From positions 39,879-103,878 of the forward strand of contig ARYC01017515.1 in NCBI GenBank assembly GCA_000711775.1: 64,000 nucleotides of DNA, read 5' to 3'. The notes beneath the pieces are model-generated. The model searched no databases, was not told the DNA's origin, and saw nothing but the letters and a program-made list of their open reading frames with translations. Below, piece by piece: positions 11,350 through 21,959 of the stretch (positions are counted from its first letter, which is position 1; each line of letters starts with the position of its first letter). The stretch comes from Oxytricha trifallax. Its lineage: Eukaryota; Ciliophora; Spirotrichea; Sporadotrichida; Oxytrichidae. Made by a program: the position numbers and the translations under genes.

Positions 11350-12955
11350 CACTCCATCTCTCAGATTGTGATTACGAGCTAAGATCTCAAGCATGAATCC
11401 CCCAGGACATAAACTTTCAGCTTGGGCATATTGTTCATCTGGGTTTTATGATGCATTCATTATTGGGGCTGCAACAACGTTACGGGCATCTTGAATCCAT
11501 CTTTTCTGATTTAATAATTGCCAATGCCAAAGATGAATGCCTTTTCAAATGCATACTTGGTAGCATGTCCATTCCCTGATCTGACTTGCCATTATTTTTA
11601 GTTGTTTTTGTCCATATAAATTCATCAACAAATCTAAACAATAATTATTAAATAGGAATAAAAACTTACGTGTAACCAAGTTTGCCCATCATGACCAAAG
11701 CAATTTCTTGCTTCGCATTTAAAACCTACATTATAACAAATCCATATTTTTACAGTAGATTGAACGGTATTTAAAATATCTATTTGTCCTTTAATAAATC
11801 ATAGGTAGGTTTAAATCTTTTTTTGGCATTGACATCAAAGTTATCCCATGGTGGATCAATAATGATAACATCAAATAATTTTTCCCCAAATCTAATCTAT
11901 GCTCTCAAAATTTCTTTCCAGATTTCATAATTTGTAACATCTGCATAAATAGGTATTAACTTTTTGTTTGTTAATTTTTGAATAATATTAAAGCATTTTG
12001 TTGATTGGCTGTTAATTAAGGAACTTGCTATTTTTATTCTTGATTACTTTAATTATTATTTTTCTTTAATACTTGAATTAGGATTGATGATTTTTCAAAT
12101 GTTATGTCTTCTTTGTTAGCTTGATATTCTTGTAACCTTTAGTTATCATGCAGGCTGAATTGAATGAGAGAGCCTTTTGCATGTTTACATAGTATTCTGG
12201 CTTGAGTCTCAAGTCATTTATGATGATTGGAAATATGAATTACTCTTTATTATCTTTGATTATATTTTTGTCATCTGCAACTTTCAAGTATGGGTCATAA
12301 ATATCTCCTGGGAGTAGTTGTTTTTGTAGAACAAGTATCAAAGTGCTATTATTAAATTTTAGAATGAATGGATCTGATTTGAATTCGTCAATATATTTTT
12401 AGTATTTCTCATTGATGTGTTTCTGAGCTATTTCCAAAGTTATCTTTTCCTCATTTAGATTTAGCATGTCATTGGGGTTTTGTTAATGCTAAGTATTTAT
12501 GAAATTTCACTAGTGATGCTGTAGAATAGGTTCATCAACGTTTAAATTCTGGACATTTTTCTGTTCTCTTAAATCCATTTCATCAATTTAAGATCTGACA
12601 AAAATTCTTTCTGAAATAATTTTATTGATAAATTGATTGAAAATTATTGATGGCAGTTTTTGAAATAGGTGTCAAGCTCATCATCAGTTACGAAGGCAAA
12701 GTCTTGAAAATTTAAATTTGAATTTAATATCATAAATGATTTATTGTTAAAATTTTCTCTAATTTGTTTATTGGCTTCACTATTTGTTATTGAATGGTGT
12801 CTCTCATTGTGTTTTGATTTGTTTTTGTACAATAAAAATGAGTTCTTGTAATTTTTAGTAACATAGCAGTAGAGACAAAAAATGTTTGCTGAATTTAGAG
12901 ATGGTTTCTTTTTTTTGTCATCTTGATTCTCATCCTTTAGTGGGTGGGATTTCAT
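11350..12955 (-). CDS. MT-A70 family N6-adenine methyltransferase
   Basis: ATG at 12955. The N-terminus (about 100 residues) has a possible zinc site C-x2-C-x18-H-x3-H (ANIFCLYCYVTKN...HNERHH). After a Gln-rich linker comes the catalytic part: ADVTNYEIWKEILR, FDVIIIDPPWDNFD with the DPPW motif at 11846-11857, then IPFNLLQKYGFVIM and GKLGYTFVDEFIWTKTTKN. A 36-nt intron (11634-11669) must be removed between KLGYT and FVDEF. These features are typical of METTL3/METTL4/MTA1-type enzymes that methylate adenine in DNA or RNA; ciliates use MTA1 for 6mA in DNA. After KTTKNNG the frame shifts by one to GNGHATKYAFEKAFIFG, so the 3' end is damaged or contains an unseen break. The stop is not certain. 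The middle (12.0-12.6 kb) may hide further introns. Confidence 0.7.
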
Positions 12956-13021
12956 TTTATAAATTAATTTAATTATTTGTCAATTAGTCTGAACCCCTGA
13001 TATAAACTTTTCAACATCTAC

Positions 13022-14694
13022 TCATGAAAATAAATATTTATTCCTTTGAAGCTTCTATTTTAGATAATATGTCAAAAACATAATCTTCTGGTTTTGCATT
13101 TTCTTTTCAAAAGTATTCTTATAAATGTTTGCTGATCGTTGATAGACATAAGTTTTTGCAAATTAATTATCCTATTTTGTTTTTACAAAGTTCTATTTAG
13201 ATTTTTTAGAATTTAAAGCTAAGTTGTTATTTATTAATCTTTTAATCTTGAAATATTAAGTATATTGGACAAGTAAATAGGAGTCATTAAAATAAGTCCA
13301 TTTACTTGAAGATAGTGATTTAGCTTTTCTCTGGCAAATTAGCCTTGTATGTTCAAAATTTGTATATTAATGACAATCTTATTCATATATATTAATGCTC
13401 TTTCTACTTTTTGAAGTGAAATATATACAATGGATATGAAAAAAATTCAGAGTCCTGTCTCTAATTTGACATGGCACTCTTCATCCTCAATGAAAAATGT
13501 AAAATCAATGACTGGTTTCTGATATTATTTTATTTTATCACTTAACAAGAGCAATGTGTACGCAAACTGATTTAAAACTTGAAAGATTAGGCAACATTTC
13601 CAAAATGAAATGATAGTTTGATTTCAATCATTTAAGAATTTATCATACATTAGCCAGAGAGCAAGTCTCAAGATTTTATTAAAGCGGTATCTCCAGTTTT
13701 CTTGAAAAAGAAGGACACCCATTATCAAATGAAAAGAAGCTTTTCACATTCTTTGCTTCAGAATTTCATTATGGCATACTTCTTTAATTGTTTATAGTCA
13801 TTTAGGACTGATGGTTAATTAGGTTGTATTGGTACAAAATTTCTGTTAAACCCTTTGATTAATGGCAGGTACTAGTGCTTGAACTTTAATATTATAAATT
13901 ATATCCAAGGATTTGATTTTTTAAATATTTTCTTATAAGCTATTTTAGGCTGGATGTTCATCATAATTCAGAAAGCGAATCCCAAAATTCTAAAAATCAT
14001 TAGCTACCAAGGCTAATTCCCCAAATTAGCTACCTTCCCCTGCGATACCTGCAATACCTGTGATACCTGCTAAACATATGGGACCCTTATTTCATTTAAT
14101 ACAAATGTATCCTTTATTGTGATAAAGTTAACTTCACAGATAGTAACTTTCACAGAATTAAGCAGATGTTGCTTTTACAATATGAGCTTGTGTTCACTTG
14201 GATATGAATTGATTCAAACACTTGCTTTGAAATAATTTATAATTCTTAAAGTTTTAAATTGGCAGCTTAATAGATCTCTCATCCAAGTTAGGGAACGTAA
14301 TCATGAAATAAGTTGCATTAATTTGAGATAATTCAAACTCAGTAAATAGTATTCTCTTAGGCAAGTTGTTTTAATTGGGTATTTTCTAAAACATATATTT
14401 TTTTGACTGCTTTCGAATTAGTTTTGAAGTTTTTTTAAAAAATTGACTCTGAGATCACTAAACAAAACCTTGTTATTTCGTTTTTATATAGTAATTTCCT
14501 CCTTGAAATGCAAAAGTGTATTTTTTTGTCATTAATTTCAGTGAATTTTCTGTATATTTTTAAAAATAAGATTTTTGTTTTATATTTATCGTCATTTCAT
14601 AACATCCAGCTTCATATTTTGGATCAGACTTTGCTGCAAAGATAATCGAACACAAATGGAAATCTGCTATAGAATAATTTTTTAAACCAGTCAT
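13022..14694 (-). pseudogene. unrecognised gene of about 520 codons, several frame breaks
   Basis: Starts at ATG 14694 (MTGLKNYSIADFHLCSII) and continues coding-like on - with at least five frame changes: YEAGCYEMTINIKQKSYFQ, NATYFMITFPNLDERSIKL, VKVTICEVNFITIKDTFVL, a Gly/Ile/Ala run near 14050, FGIRFLNYDEHPAQNSL, LRLALWLMYDKFL and PVIDFTFFIEDEECHVKL. The last frame ends at TGA 13022. Mixed beta-rich and hydrophobic content; no family recognised. It begins 95 bp after the transposase-2 stop, in the same direction, and is followed by the methyltransferase gene. Breaks could be decay, unspliced introns, small IESs or assembly indels. Confidence 0.4.
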
Positions 14695-14789
14695 AATTAT
14701 TTTTCCTTATTATTTAAGTCAATTACTTCAATTGATTGTTAGTCTAATTTTCTCTTTAAATAATCTTTCGAGGGTCTTGACTCTAATCT

Positions 14790-16226
14790 TCAACTGTAGA
14801 ATGGAGTATTTCCTAAGTTCCCTTTTTTAATGAAGGCAAATAATTTCTCGATCGGAGCAAGATCAAATTAGTAAGGGCCTAAGAAAAACGTTGATATCTT
14901 CAGCATACTTAACTTATCCCTAAGGTAGCTGCTTCTATGGTAAGAAGCATTATCAAGCATGAGAATATGGTTTTCCCTCCAATTAAGGTAGAGCTTTTCA
15001 AATGCATCTATTAGTTAAAGAATAAAATAGTAGACTCCGATATTATTATTTTTTCCTTTAAAGAGTTAGAAGTAAACTCTTCCATCACTGCAGAGGGCTG
15101 CAATCAAACCTATCTGTTGATAGCGCTTAGAATCAGCACAGAACAACTACTGATATTTTGATGCCCAGGCTTTTTCATTTTATCAGCTGAACTGTATTGA
15201 GCTTTCATCAAAATATTAATAAGTACTTTACCCATAGAAAGTAATCGTACATAATGAATAGCAGCTCGAGCTCTCTGGTTTTTACTATCGACCTCTGGCT
15301 CATATAAGATACCTTTTTTGGTAGCATTTTCAGTGTATTTCTTAGAAACTTACGTACTTACTGAGTCTAAACTTTCACTCTTGTTTAATCTTAGATGAAA
15401 GTTTGAATATCTGAAGGCTTTATCAGCTTGTTATTTTATTTTATGAATTTCAAAATTAATTATTGGGCTTACCAGCTCAACCATACTTTTTACTTTAGCA
15501 GGGAACTTACTTTAGCTATATCTAATCTTTTCTTAAATTTTTGATGGTCCTTGCCTGGTGAATTGATAATGAATATTACCTCCTAAGGGCATTTAGCGTG
15601 AGGCTGTTCTACTAAATAGACACACTTGCTTTCTCGACATTAAACCATGTTTTAAATTAATTTTTAACCTTTCTCCACTTTACTGGAAAATAATTCTTAA
15701 ACTCCTCGATATCATCATAAGCTTGACTGTTAATTTGTGAAAGTGGCTTGCCATAATTCTTAATAAATTGTTTAATCAGAGAAGAAATTTTAATATTAAA
15801 GCCATTCCATGCTATCAAAATAAATTGTTCAATTTATGCCATCGATGGAAATTTTATCCAAAGCCTGCCAATAGTACTCGTAATCTCTTGAAGGACGTCC
15901 TGTTCGATTGTCTAGTCATCAATAATATCTGATACTGATTCTTTAACATCAGCTCTGGGGTCAAAACTTTGAAAATTGCATTTTCTTATCTTTAAAATGT
16001 TTTACTGAGCATTTTCAAGAGAAGTCAATATCAGAGAATCAAGATTTAGGCAGTCTATTTCTTCGTATACCTAATCTTAATAGTCAATAAAGGTGCTGTA
16101 TATGAGCTTATAATCGATTGTGACTGAGACATTTTCATGAGCGATAATCTCATCCTCATCAGGCATTTCAGAGTTATCATTGCCCTCAAGAAAGAATCTA
16201 ATATCGCTTTATCATAATCTCTCCAT
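14790..16226 (-). CDS. DD34E Tc1/IS630-like transposase (copy 2)
   Basis: ATG 16226 begins an N-terminal domain of about 200 residues, acidic then basic (MERLQQSDIRFFLEGNDN; WRKVKNQFKTWF), presumably DNA-binding. After one or two frame changes near 15480-15560 (possibly introns) comes the core: IFDESSIQFS, ADSKRYQQIGLIAALCSDG, MLDNASYHRSS and PYQFDLAPIEKLFAFIKKG. Second Asp to Glu spacing is 34 residues, as in copy 1. Stop TGA 14790-14792. Protein similarity to copy 1 is strong around the triad. Catalytic residues are all present, but the overall frame is not continuous as read. Confidence 0.7.
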
Positions 16227-16438
16227 ATTTAGTATGTTTTAACTTTAATAATTAATTAAAAGTTTTAAAGATAAAATGAATATTTTATAAATATTTCCTT
16301 TTTGGGAAAAACTATTTCTTTCATGGTGAAGATTTTTTTAATCTAAACACAAGAACTAATACTTAACCAATATTTCTTCAACCTCAATGTAATTATTTTA
16401 TAAATTTATTATTAAATAGGGAGGCATCCAACTTAACC

Positions 16439-17260
16439 ATGAACTCATTAGTAAAAGTTCATTAGCTTAGGGAGAAGATTGGCAACAAGAAGGAGCTATA
16501 CGACTTCTTAGTATAAGAATGTCGGGCTTGTCTTCCCAAGCTTCAATGCACGAACGTGTACTTTCTTCGGTCAATACTTAATGGAGAAAAAGAAGTAAAA
16601 TACTAATCATTGATATAGTATGAGCATTTTAATAGGGCTGATGTGATTGTGGACGCCGTGCCTCAGATAGAAGGCGTTTATAGATTGAGGACGTTCGCTT
16701 TTTTAGAGCAATGCTTCTTCAAAGCCATCCATTATGAGTTACCAACCCGACTAGAGCGACTGGCTCCATCCCGAAAAGAGGTGGATATGCAATATTTTAA
16801 TGTCACCAGACAAGGATGGGGTAAATTAGAAGTTAGCTGATGCAAAGAGGAATAGAAGAGCGAAATAAGATCAAACTAAGGATTATTAGTTCCAATGAAG
16901 CCTGAATTTGCCAAGGCATTGGAAGAATCTTTTAGCTTTAGTGGTAAAAATTATTTCTTTAAGAAGCATTTATAGTCCACAAAGGGCGATCAGCTTACTT
17001 AATGAAACCAACTGCATCCAGAAAAAGAAGGGCAAAAGAAATCGAGGAAGTTAAGCAGGAGGAGTAAAACTTGAGACAGAGTAAACAAAGATATTTGGAA
17101 GTTATAAAATAATGAGAAATAATTTTGACCAGATGAACAATGAGCTTTAAGACTTAGGTCAGTATAAGAACTTGGTCATGCAATTGATGGGGCTGGAGTC
17201 ATTGATGAGGACGGCAACCCTTTGGCAAATAGCTAAAATAACAGTTCCAGAATGCTTTGA
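16439..17260 (+). pseudogene. homologue of the TBE 22-kDa ORF (copy 2), frameshifted
   Basis: ATG 16439. It matches copy 1 from VHQLREKIGNKKELYDFL through LQCTNVYFLRSILNGEKE. Introns 16596-16619 (24 nt) and 16944-16975 (32 nt) sit at the same places as in copy 1. Frame is lost after VPQIEGV, regained at the conserved MKPEFAKALEESFSFS...GRSAYLMK block, and lost again near 17110. The end GAGVIDEDGNPLANS matches the copy-1 end ESGVIDDGGRLLNEQ. At least two indels make it a likely pseudogene. Confidence 0.65.
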
Positions 17261-18276
17261 GATTGAGCAGGAGATTTGTTTAATGAAATGGAACTTAAAT
17301 TTAATTAAAAAATTTGCACAAAATTCAAATAAAATTGACGATCAATTATTGTCATGTAAAATTAACTTTAATTCAGATTTTAGTTAGATAATATATTCTC
17401 GCTGACCCTTAGAATTTGTTTTCTAATAGAGGCCTAAGTGATTATCCTTTAATATAATTGTGTTAAGTGAAGGATGCTATCAATCTAGTTTAATCCTAGA
17501 CTTTTCAGAATCAGATTGACTGCTGACCTCAAGCTCATTTGGGTGATCATGAAAGAATGGATCGTCCACACTTAGAATTCGTTTTCCTAAGATCAACTTT
17601 TTATCAGATACTGATATCCTTTTATGAGTCAAGCTCACACTTCTTTGAGGCAGTAATCTTCCGTCATCAAAAGGTGTGAACTACGAGGAATCAAAGGGTT
17701 TGATTTCGAAATTTTAGAATATATGAGCAGGAAGGGCATCTTTGCTCTGTGTGCTATGCTTTTGCTCCTCTTTCGAGTTGAATAATCTTCTGGCAGTTTT
17801 CAATTCTTTACCATTTAGTCTTTCTGCCTATTTATGGATTTCCTGATTTTAATCGCATTGATCTGAGGTGCCATCGACTATGGTACTCGATGAATCGAAC
17901 AATTTTGCAGTTTCTCTCTGATTGAAATGATTAGAATGTTTAAGTGTTTCATTCTTGTTCAGCTGCATTTAGGAATGCTGGAATATCTTCTTTTGCGATT
18001 TAAAATTAGTTATCGCATTCTTGGGTAAACGCTTAATGAAGTTTGAGAAGCCTAAAGTGGTTTTCATTGTCTTTCTATTCTTGTTTAAGCTTTGCTAGTT
18101 ATTCAATGGTACTTATATTACCATGGCTATAAACAAGGTAGTGCCATTGCCCTTTGTTCTCAAGTCTCCCAACTCTACCAACTATTTGATCTTAAATTCT
18201 TCTGTGAAATATATCAGCCATAATTAAGTAGAGTCCTCCACTCTTCTGTATTTCCTGGGAGGTCTTGATATCAGTC

Positions 18277-18955
18277 AGTCAAAATATGATAAAAATCCAA
18301 AATAGATAAAACCTTAAAATATAGAATGAAATAAAAATAATTTGTTTGATAACTTTTTTATAATTATTTTTATAAATTTTTTTGATTTATTATATTTATA
18401 TTTATTTATTGGTACCAAGTAGTAAAAGTCATTTATTTTTGCTGCTTAATCCCAGTCTATATATTAATATTATTATTACAAATGTTGAAACATAGAAGTT
18501 AAGAAAATTTATTGAAAATTAAATCATTTCTCTAATAAAAATAATTGTAATTTACTAATGGAAAAAATATGAATAAATAATAAAAATAGTTCTGAATTTA
18601 GTAACATAATTTAAAGAATTACAATGTTGTAAGTATTTTACTACCAAAGTGATATAAATTAAATAATGTAGATAAATCAAATTTCTTAAATTCATAAAAG
18701 CAATTTCATTTCTAGTTAACATTTTTTAATTAATTCCATTTTAAATTAAAATAATAAATAAAAATATAAGGATTGGTAGCAAGTGGTAAAATATATAACA
18801 TTTGCTACTTGGTCCCAAACATATATAATAATAAAAAAAATCAATCAATTTTATAAAAATAATTATAATAATGATTCAATTATGTTTTAATTAAATATTT
18901 CTTTGTATTTTAGGATTTATTTATTTCAGATTTTTAACATATTTTTACTGAGAGC
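18277..18955. mobile_element. AT-rich inverted-repeat insertion (MITE-like)
   Basis: The SecA-like frame stops here and resumes on the other side (TDIKTSQE...). The ends are inverted copies: CAGTCAAAATATGATAAAAA on the left and the complement of a CAGTAAAAATATGTTAAAAA sequence on the right. Inside are two similar hairpin-like blocks (about 18410 and 18775) built on TTGGTA(C/G)CAAGT...ACTTGG. No coding capacity. Target duplication unclear. Confidence 0.45.
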
Positions 18956-20300
18956 CTCTGCCCTGAGTTTCTGACAGCATAAACACACCAAACTTTCCAT
19001 GCTTATCTCGGGTACAAAGGTTACTTTCCAAATTGGCTTCTATTTTACATCCGCGTAGATGCATTCCAGAAAAAAAAGAAACCTATCACTGCTTTTTCAA
19101 CCAATCTTCAAGCATTTGGTAAGAGGTGCTAGCAACTATTATTACATACTAGAATGCTTATTTATTACCTCCTCTAGCTTTTTGAAGTAATCCTCGGTAC
19201 TTGTGACAACAATTTCATCTAGCAAATGTTGATTTTTATTCCCATTAATTGAGCTTATCTCTGGAAAATTAATTTCTTCTGTCATAAAGAATGTTTCTAT
19301 AATTTACTTTTCTTTCATTCGTAATCTAGAACCTGTCATAGCAATCAGCTATTTTGCTTTAAGTACATGCCTTATTAAGCTTAGCATTGATGGTACAGCT
19401 CCATCAAATAGAATCCAATCTTGCTCATCAATAAGAATCGAAGTATCAACCAAGATGTTTAAGAATTGAGGATCCTCACAGAAATTGTTATATCAGCTAC
19501 TTAAAATATCTTTCATTTCTTTGTATAAGATGGTCATTTTTACCAATTATGAATACAGGAGTATCATGTTTTATTGCTAAATGAATAGCCGAGCAAGTAG
19601 TGAGCAATGTTTTACTGCTGCTCATTCCGAGATTGAATAAAAAGGCGATTACTTGATGACTCTAAAATATAATTTAAGCATAGTGTCTGCAAGGGTAGTA
19701 ACTTAAATTAGAGGTTTTTCTCTAATTGTTTTTAAAATCAGAGATAATGAATGCTTATTTAAACCCTGAGCTTACAAATTTTAGTAATGATACTTCCCCA
19801 TCGTTTCTTTCCTGAAATTGTTATAGAGCTTGTTTTTTTTTATCTGAGGTTAACTGGTTAGCAGATTTAGGAATTGACAGCATCTAGTCAAGATTTCGAG
19901 AATTACCAAGCAATAAATCCTCGATGATTTTTTAACAGTCTTCCTGCTTTATTTCGATCATCAAGAAGCAAATATCTTAAGCCATCTTTAAAATTTCTTC
20001 CAATTTCCTTGTCCATATTGAATTATTTGTAGTTAGGAGTTATGAGAGTTTCTTAAAAAAGTCGATGTATTGACTTTGGTTGAGGAAGTCCCATTTGTTG
20101 TAAAAAATCTCTATCATCCCTAGCAGAAATTTCTTTAATTAATCTTCGCTCTGAGCCTAACTCAAGGAACTGATTGTTATAATATATTAAACAACTTCAA
20201 TCGGCACTCCTCTAATGAGCCCTAATCCGTAATCTTCTTCATCACTCTGATGAAAGGCTTGTTGAGGATAAATTAGGTATTTGGTAGGAGTTTGACCACC

Positions 20301-20308
20301 TAAAAGTC
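20301..20308. repeat. 8-bp target duplication, left (TAAAAGTC)
   Basis: Identical to 21015-21022; the pair brackets the foldback element exactly. Confidence 0.8.
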
Positions 20309-21014
20309 GGGGGGGAGGTCTAAGTCGGTGGCAGAAATCTTTGGAAAACCTAAGTAGGTGGCAACATTTATTTTTCAAAATTTACCAAAACCCTAAGTCG
20401 GTGGCATAATAAATTTTTTTTCTTTTTCCATTTGGGAATCATTAAGTACCTCAATATATATGAAAATTTTATCACAGAAAGTTATTCAATCTCCATCATA
20501 ACAACTTAGGCATTTGACGGACACAGTTTAACATATAAAATAAATTAGAATTCATAAATAATTTGTATCCCTTTATCAAATAATTTTAAATAAAAATATA
20601 ACTATATAAATATCAATGAAATATTATCACATTGAAAAATTATGATATTTTGATAAAATTAAATCGAAGGATGTTATACTCTTATTGTCAATGTGATAAT
20701 ATTTCATTGATATTTATATAGTTATATTTTTATTTAAAATTATTTGATAAAGGGATACAAATTATTTATGAATTCTAATTTATTTTAAATGTTAAACTGT
20801 GTCCGTCAAATGTCTAAGTTGTTATGATGGAGATTGATTAACTTTCTGTGATAAAATTTTCATATATATTGAGGTACTTAATGATTCCCAATTGGAAAAA
20901 GAAAAAAAATTTATTATGCCACCGACTTAGGATTTTGGTGAAATTTTGAAAAATAAATGTTGCCACCTACTTAGGTTTTCCAAGATTTCTGCACCGACTT
21001 AGACCTCTCCCCCC
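20309..21014. mobile_element. 706-bp foldback MITE with 8-bp target duplication
   Basis: Nearly the whole element is an inverted repeat: arms about 20309-20640 and 20678-21014 pair around a short centre. Ends are GGGGGGAGGTCTAAGTCGGT and its complement. Three copies of a CCTAAGT[CA]GGTGGCA motif lie in each subterminal region, spaced 30-60 bp. The flanking TAAAAGTC duplication is 8 bp. Eight-bp duplications and subterminal motif arrays are typical of hAT-type (also some Mutator-type) non-autonomous elements; the assignment is inferred. Inserted in SecA-like copy 2. Confidence 0.8.
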
Positions 21015-21022
21015 TAAAAGTC
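21015..21022. repeat. 8-bp target duplication, right (TAAAAGTC)
   Basis: Perfect copy of 20301-20308 immediately after the CCCCCC end of the foldback element. Confidence 0.8.
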
Positions 21023-21959
21023 AATTACCATTCAATGAAAAATGCTGGTCATCATTGGTAGAACGCCCATATTTTTGGAGTTGAGGTTATCTAACTCAAC
21101 TGAAAATTCTACAAATTCCTGAATCTCATTCACAAATATGAAACTAGCTAGGCCTAATGATGTTAGGATTCCTGGACAAGTTGCCAACAGACCCATCGAA
21201 GACCTTATTAACTCGCTGTCGATTGCGATAATCTCGTTGTTATAAAATAGTAGTGAAGCGACAAATAGTCTTGTTTTCACTTGAAGAGAATCTTGTTTGC
21301 TGATGCAAGTTCGTGCATATTCGGAAAAGCCCATCCAAATTTAAATTTGAGTATAAGCTTTTTAAATGCCTAAAAAAATCAATTAGACTTTAACTGTTTC
21401 TAATATGAATGGCTTCCAAAAAGTTAAATCTGTTGTCAGCTGGAAGAAACATAAACTCTCGTAAACAGTTGGCAGTTATTTCTCTTTACAAGACTTCTCC
21501 AAGATTGCCAGACTAAGCGTTTGAATGTTGTTGCTGATTAAATTTCAGACCAATGTTACTACTAACAAAGTTTTCACTTGAGGGTAACTCTTTTAACCTT
21601 GTTAAGTATTCTACTTGGCTGATGCTTGAGATGCTTTTGGCCTTATGGGACTAAGAGGATCTTTGTTGCTATCGGTTTAAGATGTTACCTCGCTTATGTT
21701 ATACTAATACTTGGGTAGAACTTCCTTAACTCGATCAATAAGTTATGAAAATTGAGCTCCTTGATATTGAGAGGGTCTCTCTTTTTTGCATCCTAGAACT
21801 GTTGTGTTAGCGATGTTTAGCATTCTTTCTTCGTTTGATCCTTCTTTACTCTCCTCCTAATTGTTGTTGCTTAAATGGAGTTATTTCTCTAACATTTAAG
21901 GAATTATTGATCCATCTTTGCTTCCTTCAGTTTAGTTTTCAATCATGATGATTAACCGC

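Larger units (their letters stand above)
14790..21946 (-). mobile_element. TBE-like unit, copy 2, degenerate
   Basis: Same gene order and strands as 1089-7231: transposase (-), 22-kDa-like gene (+), SecA-like gene (-). Protein-level similarity is clear but DNA has diverged, so the copies are not a recent duplication. Two inverted-repeat elements (18277-18955, 20309-21014) sit inside the SecA-like gene. Outer ends not found. Confidence 0.6.
17480..21946 (-). pseudogene. SecA-like ATPase (copy 2), disrupted
   Basis: ATG 21946 (MIENQTEGSKDGSIIPQML), stop TGA 17480-17482. Parts matching copy 1 in order: FSQLIDRVKEVLPKYQYNIS; GLGLIRGVPIEVV (20.2 kb); Walker A region NLGMSSSKTLL (about 19.6 kb); IIGKNDHLIQRNERYF; Walker B LIDEQDWILFDG (about 19.41-19.44 kb); AMTGSRLR; TDIKTSQEIQKSGGLYLI and QDQIVGRVGRLENKGQW (about 18.17-18.28 kb). 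The tail is about 200 residues of charged sequence. Two inserted elements and scattered frameshifts break it. The Walker A loop reads SSSKT instead of GNGKT, which would further weaken ATP binding. Confidence 0.65.

Noticed and set aside
20187-20378. 63-residue minus ORF
   Set aside because: A chance fusion: its first half is the end of the foldback MITE and its second half is SecA-like copy 2.
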